A stretch of DNA of 64,000 nucleotides from Rhinopithecus roxellana (taxonomy: Eukaryota > Chordata > Mammalia > Primates > Cercopithecidae), in NCBI RefSeq assembly GCF_007565055.1, contig NC_044557.1, positions 72,178,595 through 72,242,594 on the forward strand, written 5' to 3'. Under the pieces are notes generated by a model. That model saw only the letters and a program-made list of their open reading frames with translations, was not told the DNA's origin and made no database searches. A program made the translations under genes and the position numbers. Each line of letters begins with the position of its first letter. Positions within the stretch are counted from its first letter, which is position 1. Below are positions 35,051-46,391 of this stretch, piece after piece.

Positions 35051-35742
35051 TCAGTTCATAGAGAACTGTCCTGTTCTTTTTATACAGTCACATGTTATCT
35101 CATTGTATGACTGTATTTAGCCAGCCTCCCTACCAATAGACATTTAGATTGTTTTCATACTTTTTATATCTTAAGCAATGCTTCAATTAACTTTTTCATG
35201 TGTCATTTTACCTTTCCATTATAAATTCTTAAAAGTAGAAAAGTTGAATCAAACAGTTGGATATATGTGTGTGTGTTCTGCAAATTGCCTTTCACAAAGG
35301 TTCTTTCATATTACACCATGTGAAAATGCCTATCTCTAGATGCCGGCCAGCACTTTTTGACTTTTGACACTTGTAGGCAAAAAGTGGTATCTCAGTAAAG
35401 TGTTAATCTGTATTTGTTTTCCTTTAAATGAAATTTTGTGTGTCTTTAGTATGCTCCACCCATTTGTATTTTCTTTTCCATGAACTTTCTGAAGATATAA
35501 TTTGCCTATTTTTCTATTGTGTTCTTGGTCATTTGTTTTTGTTTGTAGAATTTGCATATATTGATATATAGTATCTTTTGTGACTTGAGTTGCAAATATT
35601 TTTCCAAGTTTCTCATTTTCTTTTGACTTTGTTTTTGATGTATATTAATATGTAAAAAATTTTAAATACTTTTACATAGTACAGTTTGCCAGTCTTATCT
35701 TTTATAGCTTCCTGTGTTATACTTGAGAAAGCTCTTCCTCAC
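35051..35742 (-). mobile_element. Ancient L1M fragment, minus strand (right part)
   Basis: Continues the old L1 across the Alu: 'ttcatagagaactgtcctg', 'ccctaccaatagacatttag', 'ccagcactttttgactttt', 'tggtatctcagtaaagtg' and 'gagttgcaaatatttttcc' follow the order of an L1M ORF2 end read in antisense. A younger L1 interrupts it at 35743. Confidence 0.7.
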
Positions 35743-37885
35743 TATTTATGACAAACCCACAACCAATATCATACTGAATGGGCAAAAGCTGGAAGCATTG
35801 CCTTTGAAAACCAGCACAAGACAAGGATGCCCTCTCTCACCACTCCTATTCCACATAGTATTGGAAGTTCTGGCCAGGGCAATCAGGCAAGAGAAAGAAA
35901 TAAAGGTATCCAAATAGGAAGAGAGGAAGTCAAATTGTCTCTGTTTGCAGATGACATGATCCTATATTTAGAAAACCCCATTGTCTCAGCCCAAAATCTC
36001 CTTAAGCTGAGAAGCAACTTCAGCAAAATCTCAGGATACAAAATAAATGTGCAAAAATCACAAGCATTCCTATACAACAATAGCAGGCAAACAGAGAGCC
36101 AAATCATGACAGAACTCCCACTCACAATTGCTACAAAGAGAATAAAATACCTAGGAATACAATTTACAAGGGATGTGAAGGACCTCTTCAAGGAGAACTA
36201 CAAATCACTGCTCAAGGAAATCACAGAGGACACAAAGAAATGGAAAAAACATTCCACGCTCATGGATAGGAAGAATCAATATCATGATAATGGCCTTACT
36301 GCCCAAAGTAATTTGTAGATTCAATGCTATCCCTATCAAACTACCGTTGACTTCCTTCACAGAATTAGTAAAAACTACTTTAAATTTCATATGGAACCAA
36401 AAAAGAGCCCATATGGCCAAGACAATCCTCAGCAAAAGGAACAAAGCTGGAGGCATCATGCTACCTGACTTCAAACTATACTACAAGGCTACAGTAACCA
36501 AAACAGCATGGTACTGGTATCAAAACATATATAGAGACCAATGGAACAGAACAGAGTCCTCAGAAATAAGGCCACACGTCTACAACCATCTGACCTTTGA
36601 CAAACCTGACAAAAACAAGCAATGGGGAAAGGATTACCCATTTCATAAATGGTGTTGGGAAAACTGGGTAGCCATAGGCAGAAAACTGAAACTGGACCCC
36701 TTCCTTACACCTTATATAAAAATTAACTGAAGATGAATTAAAGGCTTAAACATAAGACCTAAAACCATAAAAACCCTAGAAGAAAACCTAGGCAATACCA
36801 TTCAGAACATAAACGTGAGCAAAGAATTCATGACTAAAACTCCAAAAGCAATGGCAACAAAAGCCAAAATTGACAAATGGGATCTAATTAAACTAAAGAG
36901 CCTCTGCACAACAAAAGAAACTATCATCAGAGTGAACAGGTAACCTACAGAATGAGAGAAAAATTTTGCAATCTATCCATCTAACTAAGGGCTAATATCC
37001 AGAATCTACAAAGAACTTAAACAAATTTACAAGAAAAAAACAACCCCATCAAAAAGTGGGCAAAGGATATGAGCAGACCCTTCTCAAGAGAAGATGTTTA
37101 TGCAGCCAACAAACATATGAAAAAAAGCTCATTATCACTGGTCATTAGAGAAATGCAAATCAAAACCACAATGAGATACCATCTCATGCCAGTTAGAATG
37201 GTGTTCGTTAAAAAGTCAGGAAACAACAGATGCTGGACAGGATGTAGAGAAATAGGAATGCTTTTACCTTGTTAGTGGGAGTGTAAATTAGTTCAACCAT
37301 TGTGGAAGACAGTGTGTCGATCCCTCAAGGGTCTAGAACCAGAAATACTATTTGACTCACCAGTCTCATTACTGGGTATATACCCAAAGAATTGTAAATC
37401 ATTCCAGTATAAAGACACATACACACATATGTTTACCGTGGCACTGTTCACAATAGCAAAGACTTGTAACCAACCCAAATGCCCATCAGTGATAGACTGG
37501 ATAAAGAAATGTGGCACATATACACTATGTAATACTGTGCAGCCATAAAAAAGGATGAGTTCATGTCCTTTGCAGGGACATGGTTGAAGCTGGAAACCAT
37601 CATTCTCAGCAAACTAACACAGGACCAGAAAACGAAACACTGCATGTTCTCACTCATAAGTGGGAGTTGAAGAATGAGAACACATGGACACAAGGAGGGG
37701 AACATCACACACCAGGGCCTGTTGGGGGGTTGGGGGTTAGGGGAGGGATAGCATTAGGAGAAATACCTAATGTAGGTGATGGGTTGATGGGTGCAGCAAA
37801 CCACCATGGCACATGTATACCTATGTAACAAACCTGCACATTCTGCATATGTATCTCAGAACTTAAAGTATAATTTTTAAAAAGA
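35743..37885 (+). mobile_element. 5'-truncated L1 (RT domain to 3' end)
   Basis: Sense L1 begins in the middle of ORF2 ('atttatgacaaacccacaac') and runs through the rest of ORF2, the 3' UTR and a short A-rich end. The reverse-transcriptase motif FADDM is encoded at about 35944-35958. The reading frame is broken between about 35900 and 36300 and again after 36730, so it is inactive. The endonuclease domain is missing. Degenerate flanks 'gctcttcct' (about 35729) and 'gttcttcct' (about 37895) may be the target duplication. It is more recent than the L1M it entered. Confidence 0.93.
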
Positions 37886-39855
37886 GAAAGAAAATGTTCT
37901 TCCTTCTGCCATTCTTTTTAGATTTTCATTTAGGATTTTTCTAATATATTTTGTCAATGTTAACAACCATAGGATACTAGTGATTTTATGACTGTACACT
38001 GTGGGCTACAGTAGAATAGATTTAAAGTTTTCTGAATCTTTCATAAGCATTTATGCTCATAGATTTGGTTGACTTTGGCACTGATTCTTGTTTTCATTAG
38101 CTAATTGATTTAGAGTTCTCTTATCTTTTATGTTATCTGATATTCATTCTCAGATTTCAAATTTCTCACAATCTTTTTATTCATTGTTGATATTTGTTGT
38201 ATGCACTCTTCCAGTCTAGAATTTATCCTTTAATTGCTTTGGAACAAATTATGGCATTTTTGCCATTGTATTACTATTGATAGTTTTTTCCTGTTAAATG
38301 TAAGCAGAATGTCTGTTTTGCTAGTTTCATGTGATAGCCTATGTTCATTTAATATATTTTGTATGAAGTAATTATATTAATATGAAAAGTCTTCAATAAG
38401 GTCACTGACCAGTCCTTATCTAGGCTAATTTGTTGTTTTAAAAAGCCACATCATAATCACTTATTTAACATTTAAAAAATGTGTAAATATTTGACTCCTT
38501 CAAATGTTAATACTGTCTTCTGCCACTTGAAAACTCATCTGTGGACTGATGTGATGAAGCCTATTTCTCATTTTGTGCTTCATCCCCGTGGAAGAAGTCC
38601 AGGAGGCAGCTTTGTTGACTTCAAAGGAAGGCCAACGCAGACCAGCTCAAAAGAGAAAACTCAAGATTTGACCCAAAGTTTTCAAATCATTTTCCTTAGT
38701 GAATCTTCTGTGCCCTGAGCTCTTTTGAACTAAAGTAATATGTGTCATTTCCATTATTTGTGATATGAATGTGGTTGCTAGAAGGAACTGTTACTCCACA
38801 CAATTAACAATAGATTCTCAGTTTTCTTAAGAATTAGGCTGAGTTTTCACTAAATGAATAGAATGTCTGGATTTACTGTATTCGTGAACACTCAGCTTGC
38901 TATGCTAATAGGAGTAAACAATAGAACAGGTAACTCGTAAAGGCAGGAAATATCCTCCTCTGAACTTTTTTCTGTACTAGTATCCAAAATAGATATGCCT
39001 CCCCTAATCATTCCATTTGTCTTTAACTTATAGTTGTAATGAATTGTGTTACTGCTCAAGAGCAAATTTGTCAGCTACCCTCAGCAAATGTACAAAAGTG
39101 TATGTCACACATTTTATGTACTAGTTTTACTTCTTGCTCCATTTTATGTTTCTAGCCTTATTTTCCCTTTCCCACATTTTCCTCAGCTATTTGCAATGTA
39201 TTTTACTTTGCTACTTTGCAGTATCATGTGCATCTCTAGAAGCCCTTTCAACCTTGGGACAGTATGGAAAAATTGTATTGCAGATAAAAGAAAAAATATA
39301 TACACAGGTCAGAGAACAAATGTGGAAATTCTTCTAGTTGCAAAACATGTCTATTCTAACTATTCATTCCAGAAGTGAAGAAATAAACATGGGGTAGGTT
39401 TGGTGATCAACTAAGCCCACTAGGGCATAGGTTCAAGCCAATACTCCAGAAATCATCCAGTCTTCATAGGCCTCTCTAGCGTGGTGAATCACAATGACAT
39501 TTTGGGCATCAAGAAACTAATGTCAGTCTAGAGTTAATCTCCAGTCATCCCCAAAAGTCCAGTTAGTTCCCCTTCCCAGAAACAGTCATCTGAGTAAATG
39601 GACTGAGGTCCTATTGTGGAAGACCGGGAAAAAGATTTACAGTGAGGATGCTGGTTCCAGAGACTTGATCTCTTCATTCAATGAGCTCAGGGGCTATGAA
39701 CTGGCTCAAGTCTGGAACTGGTTAAGCTATGGCTCTCTGTTGTAGTGACTTGAGTGATACCTCTGTTAGCCAGAAAGGAAATACTTCTACTATCCAAATC
39801 AAGAAAGACATTAGTAAGCTTCTCATCTATTTCAGTCCTAGAGAAAAAATAAGTT
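37886..39855. other. RSPO2 upstream flank, no gene recognised
   Basis: AT-rich. The first 100 bases or so may be the remainder of the interrupted L1M. Open frames such as 38479-38718 and 39046-39378 show no domain. Confidence 0.4.
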
Positions 39856-39871
39856 ATAAATACCAGCTACA

Positions 39872-40146
39872 GGCCGGGTGTGGTGGCTCATGCCTGTAAT
39901 CCCAGCACTTTGGGAGGCTGAGGCGGGTGGATCACCTGAGGCCAACAGTTCAAGACCAGCGTGGCTAACATAGTGAAATTCAGTATCTACTAAAAATTCA
40001 AAAATTAGCCAGGTATGGCGGTGCGTGCCTGTTGTCCCAGCTACTTGGAAGTCTGAGGCTGGAGAATCACTTGAACCTGGGAGGCGGAGGTTGCAGTGAG
40101 TGAAGATCATGCCACTGCACTCCAGCCAAGGTGACTCTGTCTCAAA
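39872..40146 (+). mobile_element. AluS-like element with target duplications
   Basis: A dimeric Alu ending abruptly after 'gtgactctgtctc', with a very short tail. ATAAATACCAGCTACA at 39856-39871 and 40147-40162 is a perfect 16-bp target duplication. Confidence 0.95.
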
Positions 40147-40162
40147 ATAAATACCAGCTACA

Positions 40163-41279
40163 ATCATATGACTAGTTGCAAAACACAGACTATGGTAGTT
40201 ATAAGTATTTCCTCCTTGATTTAAAATGAATATCGAATATCAATATTTTTCATCTCATATTCCTCTATTATCTAAAATAAGATTTTTAACTGTAGTTAAC
40301 CTTATATCTCAGTATTTAAACTACAGAATATGAAATAGTGAGTGTAACTCAGATAAAAGAATGAATATTACCCTAGGATGAATAAATGGGCAGGTGAGAC
40401 TTTGTATATTTCCATTTGGGAAGAAAGTATGTTTTGTGTGGATAAGTGTGCCATGTTACATGGAAGCACAAATTTGGGAATTAAATGTGGTTAAAAGAGG
40501 CAGGGGTTGGGTGCCAGATTGTCAAGGGATGGACTGTTGTGATTTGCAGCGTGTCCCCTGGGGTCAGTTGGGAACTGTATTTCCCAAGGCTCCTGCTGTA
40601 TAACGATTTTGCGTTAGAGTTGGATAAAAGAAGAATTATTTGAAATTTGGTGGGGTAGAGATGAAAAATAAAACAGTTGTTAAGCCTTTCAGAAAGTCTT
40701 TTCACAGTAAGATCATGAGGGACACAGCAGAGGTCTACAGCCAGTAGCAGCTTGAAACTCATTCTCCTCTGCACGATGTCCAGCTCTTCCTCCTGACTAA
40801 TGGCCCTGGGACCCTCAGAGAGCCCAGGCCCATCACCATCTAGTTATAGAGTCAATTTATTTCGAAAGACCTCTCCACAAATTTCTCTGTCACCATCACA
40901 CTATGGTGGCTGGGGATGCTTAGCTTCTCAGACACATTAGTGGCTCCTCTGATCCTCCGTTCCCTTTTCAGAACTTTACTTCCTCAGCTGTAAGATCTCA
41001 TTCCTATTGTAAATCCATTATTTATAGCACCCAGTGACTCTGTTCCCCTGACTGAATCATGATGGACACAAATATTATATATTATATATTGATTTTCCAC
41101 TACAAAAAATGAAAACTTGTTTTTCTCCTGCTTCTTCCCTATCCACCCTCCTCCCATTCTTCAAATATGGTTAGATCAATATTAAGTGGTTCTATTAGTA
41201 TGACTAAATATGTTATTCAGAGCTGAGTCATGTAGGAAACCGTGACTACAGTTACTTTTCTGGCAACTTTGTGTTTTCT
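40163..41279. other. RSPO2 upstream flank, no gene recognised
   Basis: Nothing recognised in about 1.1 kb. Confidence 0.4.
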
Positions 41280-42260
41280 CTGGAATTATCATCACCTTGT
41301 TTTCTCCTTTGCAGAGTTTTCTTACCAGAAATTCAACCCAAACTTTCTTCAGGTCGTTTTAATTACCTCTTAATACGCTCATTCATACCATGTAGGCCAT
41401 CAGTTTCATCTTCTTAATATACCTTTTGAAAGCTCTGGCAAGCTTCAGCTAGACTAGTTCACCTTTGTGCCTGATACATAGTTTTCATTCTAGGATGTCC
41501 CCTCACTATCTTCCTAAGGATTCCTTTTCTTTCTCACCTCTGGTGGACTTTGTTTCCTGTGTCTCATATCTTCCTTTTTCCTAATCCTTCATTGTGGTGA
41601 AGAATATTCTCCAAGAGTTTCCTAAAAATTTTGCATAGGGATAAATATTTTGAAATTTTACACATCCAAAATATGCCCCTATTCTACCCTCCCAACTGAT
41701 TGTTTGACTGTATAAAATTCTAGATTGAAATCATTCTCCTTTAGTATTTTGAAGGCATTTCTTCATGGCTTTTTACCTTCCGATATTGCTTGGCAGAAGG
41801 TGAAAACCATTCTGATTACTGATGCTTTTTTATGTTCCTTGTCCCAGAAGTTTAGAAGCTAGAAATTTCACTGAAAGTACTTAGGTGTGGATCTTTTTTC
41901 ACTGACTTTGCTGGAAGTTTGATGACCTTTTGCATCTGCAAATTTATGTCCTTCCAGTCTTGAAATATTCTTGAATTGTTTTGTGGATGATTTTTCTCCC
42001 CTTCATTTTCTTGCTCTATTTTTTTTTAACATCTATTGTTCAAATATTGGACTGTATAGAGTGGTCGTCTAATTTTTCTTCATTTTCTCCCTATTTTTCA
42101 TCTCTTTCTCTCTGCTGTTTGGAATATTCTCTCAGTTTTATCCTCCAACTCTTCTAATGCATTTTTCATTGCTTTTTCTCATTTTGTTAAAATGCAAGAG
42201 GTCTCTTTTACTTTATACAAATTTCTTTACTGTATATTAGTCTGTTTCTTCCAAACTGCT
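41280..42260 (-). mobile_element. Ancient LINE-like interspersed repeat, uncertain family
   Basis: Blocks such as 'tagattgaaatcattctcc', 'tttgaaggcatttcttcatgg', 'gaccttttgcatctgcaaat' and 'ttgaaatattcttgaattg' follow the order of an old dispersed repeat that I recognise, probably a LINE read in antisense. It is too decayed to assign. Confidence 0.5.
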
Positions 42261-42939
42261 TTTCTCTGTGTTTGTGTATTTACCTTTCATCTTTAAGGAT
42301 TTGAGGATTTTCTTGATATGTGGTAATCCTTAGATATATGCTTATATTTAAAAGTGAAATAAAAGGCTGATTAATAACTCATCACACTTGGGTGATGCTT
42401 TTCAACTTGAGCTTTACCAGATGGTAAAAATGGACCATACATAAACTGACTGAGATATTTATTAGGGAAATCCAAATATAATTTATTTAATTGTTTTCAC
42501 TGGTTGGCTGGATTTCCCAGAGAAAAGTTTGCCAGGATTCTTCCAAAAGGGTAACTCCTGGAGGAACAGGGAGGGTTGGGGGTGGATAGTGATTGTCTTC
42601 TCTTTTATTCTTCTTTTCCTTGTGGACCCTTCCCCTTTTGAAAAAAAAGGTATTTTGCTGAAGATTTAATGGAGTTTCTAGAAAGAGCAAAAGTAGAAGC
42701 ATGCAAATCTGTTCTATTGTTGTTTTTCTTCATGTGTTTTGCCTTTATTCATTCAACAAATATTTAATGATGTCCTTTATATTGACATTGACATTGTTAG
42801 GGTGCTGAGGATACAGCAGTGAGAAAGGAAGATAAGAACTTTCCCCTTATGAAACTTACATCCCAACTGAGAAGAGTTAAAATATAAAAAGTAAATAAAT
42901 AAACAAGAGATTGTCTTTGACTTTCAAGGCTTTTATTTT

Positions 42940-43860
42940 ATTTTAGTACTTTTTATTCTGATACAATATTTAAAAGTCCCAAATAGCCTTTACCAAGTAT
43001 CACCAGTTACTTAAAATTTACTTCATTTCTTTTATCATTCACTTTATAGCTATGCATTTTAAAAATAGAAACTACTGATGAGTAAACTTTAAACATGGTC
43101 TGTTACTCCAAAATACTTCAGTGTATACTTCCTGAAACAGTAACACCTACTTATATAACCTCAATATTATGAAAATTAGAAAACTTAATATTGATGTAAT
43201 ATTATTATCTAATCCAAAGTCTATATTCAAACATTCTGAGCTGTCCAATATGTCCAATAAGTTACAAACTTGTTCTCCAAACCAGGATTGAGTCAAGAAA
43301 TATATACTATATCTAGTTGTGATGCTTGTTTGTCCCCTTTAGCCTAGAACTGTTCCTCAGGCTTACTTTGTCATTCATGTCCTTGATGTTTTTCAAAACC
43401 ACAGTTCATTTTGTCCAGTGTCCTTTAGTTTGGCTTCTGATGTTTCCTCATAACTAGATTGAGGTTATGCTTTTTTTTAGGAGAAATGTCATGGAATTGA
43501 TGCGGTATCCGCCGTAGGACATAACATCAAGAGGAACATGATGTTGGTCTATCCCATCATGTCAAGAAGAAGAGGATGTTGATCTGTTCCATTACCCAGT
43601 ACTTGGTTAAGATGTTGTCTGTCAGGATTTTACATGGTAAAGTCACTATTTTTCCTTTTGACATTAATAATTAATATATGGAAAACAATTTGGGACTATG
43701 TAAATGTTCTTGTTCTCATTAAACTTTCACCCACTAATTTTGGTATCTATTAGTAATTTTTGTCTGATCAATTATTACTCTGATGATTGTTGATTGGTAA
43801 CTTTCTAACTATATTATTTTTTCCACAATTCTTAGTTGTCATTCTACTGTAAGAAAGAGC
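42940..43860. mobile_element. Ancient LINE-like interspersed repeat, uncertain family
   Basis: Segments 'ccaaaatacttcagtgtatac', 'tattatctaatccaaag', 'tagaactgttcctcag', 'gatgtttcctcataactag', 'acttggttaagatgttgtc' and 'actttcacccactaatttt' occur in the order of a well-known old mammalian repeat. Orientation and family were not settled. Confidence 0.55.
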
Positions 43861-43867
43861 TTTTTCA

Positions 43868-44174
43868 ATTGGGTTCAGTGGCTCATTCTTGTAATCCCAC
43901 CACTCTTGGAGGCCAAGGAAGGAGGATCACTTATGGCCAAGAAATTGAGACCAGCCCTGGCAATATAGTGAGACCCTGTCTCCACCAAAAAATAAAATAA
44001 AATAAAATAAAATAAAATAAATAAAATAATGTTTAAAAATCGCCAGGCATGATGGTTTGTGTCTGTAGATCTACGTACTTGGGAGGCTGAAGTCGGAGGA
44101 TCACTTGAGCCCAGGAGTTGGCGGTTGCAGTGAGCTCTGATCATATCATAGCTCACATGCATTCTGGCCTGGGT
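43868..44174 (+). mobile_element. AluJ-like element with an expanded middle linker
   Basis: A diverged dimeric Alu. The A-rich linker between the arms has grown into an (AAAAT)n microsatellite (about 43988-44027). The 3' tail has become the polypurine tract that follows. One old Alu has thus seeded two microsatellites. Confidence 0.88.
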
Positions 44175-44344
44175 AAAGAAGGGAGAGAGGAAGGAGGGAG
44201 GGAAGGAGGGAAGGGGAGGGAGGAAGGAAGGAAGGAAGGAGGGAGGGAAGGAGGGAGGGGTAAGGGAGGGAGGAAGGAAGGAAGAAGGAAGGAAGGAAGG
44301 AAGGAAGGAAGGAAGGAAGGAAGGAAGGAAGGAAGGAAGGAAAG
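44175..44344 (+). repeat. 170-bp polypurine tract with (GGAA)n
   Basis: Almost pure purine, with one T near 44263. The first two thirds mix GGGA and GGAA units with many G triplets. The last part (44287-44342) is an uninterrupted run of 14 GGAA units. Such tracts can form triplex or G-quadruplex structures, and GGAA is the core of ETS-family binding sites. Confidence 0.95.
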
Positions 44345-45367
44345 TTTCTCTTTTCCAGGAATGATTGATTGGTATCAGTGTGGACTCATGGATTCTTATT
44401 TTGTTTAACGAGTTATATTGTATTATTATATTTATTTTGATGCTTGATTGGTCCCAGATTTGGCCTGTGAGAAAATTTTAAACTAGGTTCTGTGTCCTTC
44501 TGATATGTTCTCAACATACTTTAAACGCTTTTTTACTTTTTTGTACAACCCTAACTTTCAGACTCATCTTGTATTTTCCCTCTTCAAGCCTTGGAATGTG
44601 TCTTTTCTCTGGGTAGTCTTGGCTTCTTTTAGTGGAGAATTATATTATGCAATGAAAATCTGGATGATGAGTGTATGCATTGCTGCTGTAGTGTCATAGC
44701 TTCAAGCTCTTTTCAGTGTCAGCGTTAAAACCATGAGTTCTTTATGTACTTCCCTATTCCAATCCAACACTAAGTTTATTCTAGCCTTTCCCCTTCCCAT
44801 ATTTGTAACTACCTCTGCAACAGTGATAAATGTGATTTGGAAATAAATATAAAGAGCCATTACTTCTTTTGTGTAAGTGTCAAGAAAAGCATTACAGAGA
44901 TGATATATGAGCTTGGTCTTGAAGACTGAGTAGGATTTTATCAGAGAAGTTAGAGAGGGCATTTAAGTCAAAAGTGATAGAAGAGGGAAAACAGAGAGCT
45001 ATAAAATCAAATAGTTGTCTAACTGACCAATGTGTTATTTGGGTGTGGCACAGAGTGAAGGAGGGAAGATGAAGGCTTATACTGGCAGAGTAGATTACAA
45101 ACAGATTGTAAGTGAACTGAACTTCCATGCAAACAAATATAAATTTTATCTTCAACGCACTGAAGATTTTCAGTTTTAAGTAGGAGTTGTAACATAGTCA
45201 ATTATACATTAAAAAGATAATTACTTTGGCAATACTGAGAATGCATTGAAAGAAAACCAATTAAGAGGTTGGTTACAAAAAACTATATATACAAACACAT
45301 GTATATAATAATATGATTCATTATATATTATATGACCATATTATATATATTATATATACACATACAT
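44345..45367. other. RSPO2 upstream flank, no gene recognised
   Basis: The segment near 44880-44990 ('gagcttggtcttgaagactg') resembles an old dispersed repeat but is too weak to name. A TA-rich patch lies at 45290-45367. Confidence 0.4.
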
Positions 45368-45748
45368 TACAGTTGACTCTTATTATTTATGATGGGTATA
45401 TTCTATAAAATCACTATGAACACTGAATAAGTGAATACTGAAATATTGTTCCTATGAGAAATACGGGCTTAGGTTCCTACAAGCCTTTGATCACAACATT
45501 TTCATCAACTAATCACTACATAATCTTTTTTTATGTATGCTTCTGTTCAAAGACACTTTATTTAATATATATTGTTAATACATTAACACCAAACTCGTGG
45601 CAACAGTACTATGTCTCATGCCTGTAGGAAGCTTATTTAACACATGTATTTTCTTCCATAAGGCACATCATATTCTTCTTGCACTTAGGAATACTGGACA
45701 GTACTTTAATATCTCAGTTGGGAACCATTTTAAAGAATGAAACCATCA

Positions 45749-46066
45749 GCAGGGTACAGCAGCTCATGCCTGTAATAGCAGCAGTTTGGGAGGCCGAGGT
45801 GGGCGGATCACCTTAGGTCAGGAGTTCGAGACCAGCCTGACCAACATGGAGAAACCCCATCTCTACTAAAAACACAAAATTAGCCAGGCGTGGTGGTGCA
45901 TGCCTGTAATCCTAGCTACTCAGGAGGCTGAGGCAGGAGAATCACTTGAACCTGGGAGGCGGAGGTTGTGGTGAGCCGAAATCACGCCATTACACTCCAG
46001 CCTGGGCAACAAAAGTGAAACTCCATCTCAAAAAGAAAAGAAAAGAAGAAAGAAAGGAAGAAACCG
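45749..46066 (+). mobile_element. AluS-like element nested in the DNA transposon
   Basis: A full dimeric Alu with a purine-rich tail. GAAACCATCA before it and GAAACCGTCA after it (9 of 10 matching) are the likely target duplication. Confidence 0.93.
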
Positions 46067-46284
46067 TCAACAAAAGCACACAAATATAAAAAGCCTGGTA
46101 CTAAACAGATTGCAAAAAGGACACTTGTTTGCAGTATGAAAGTCAAAACAAGAAGGCAGAACAGCATCTTATCAACACATATTGGAAATATGCACATTGA
46201 GAGTCTCAAATTTTTCAACACTCCATGAATGTCCATGAATCCCTGTGAGAGTGCCACAGATATTAATTTTGGGGTTACATGTAC

Positions 46285-46340
46285 AGAGGACATGTACAGC
46301 ACAGCCACTAATGGACCTCAGATACCTCTGTTGTTCTAAG
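46285..46340 (+). repeat. 56-bp patch duplicated from 50519-50574
   Basis: This segment matches 50519-50574 at 51 of 56 bases, same orientation, with no gaps. The surrounding sequence on either side does not match. It interrupts what I recall as the continuous right-end sequence of the Tigger-like element. Confidence 0.85.
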
Positions 46341-46391
46341 TGAGAAGGCAAATTTGCAAATATGGAATCTGAATAATGAGTATCAACTGTA

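Larger units (their letters stand above)
45370..46389. mobile_element. Tigger-like (TA-flanked) non-autonomous DNA transposon
   Basis: The left end starts CAGTTGACTCTTATTATT and the right end, read in reverse complement, starts CAGTTGATACTCATTATT: imperfect terminal inverted repeats. A TA dinucleotide flanks each end (45368-45369 and 46390-46391), as expected for the Tc1/mariner/pogo group. Without the Alu nested inside, the element is about 700 bp with no transposase frame. A 56-bp foreign patch sits near its right end (46285-46340). Confidence 0.75.

Noticed and set aside
35827..36730. A functional reverse transcriptase gene
   Set aside because: FADDM motif present, but it is a 5'-truncated, frameshifted L1 without endonuclease or a complete frame.
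43988..44344. CRISPR-like or satellite array
   Set aside because: The repeats are simple 4-5 base microsatellites inside and after an Alu, with no spacers.
44118..44408. Gly/Arg/Lys/Glu-rich repeat protein
   Set aside because: Translation of the GGAA/GGGA microsatellite.
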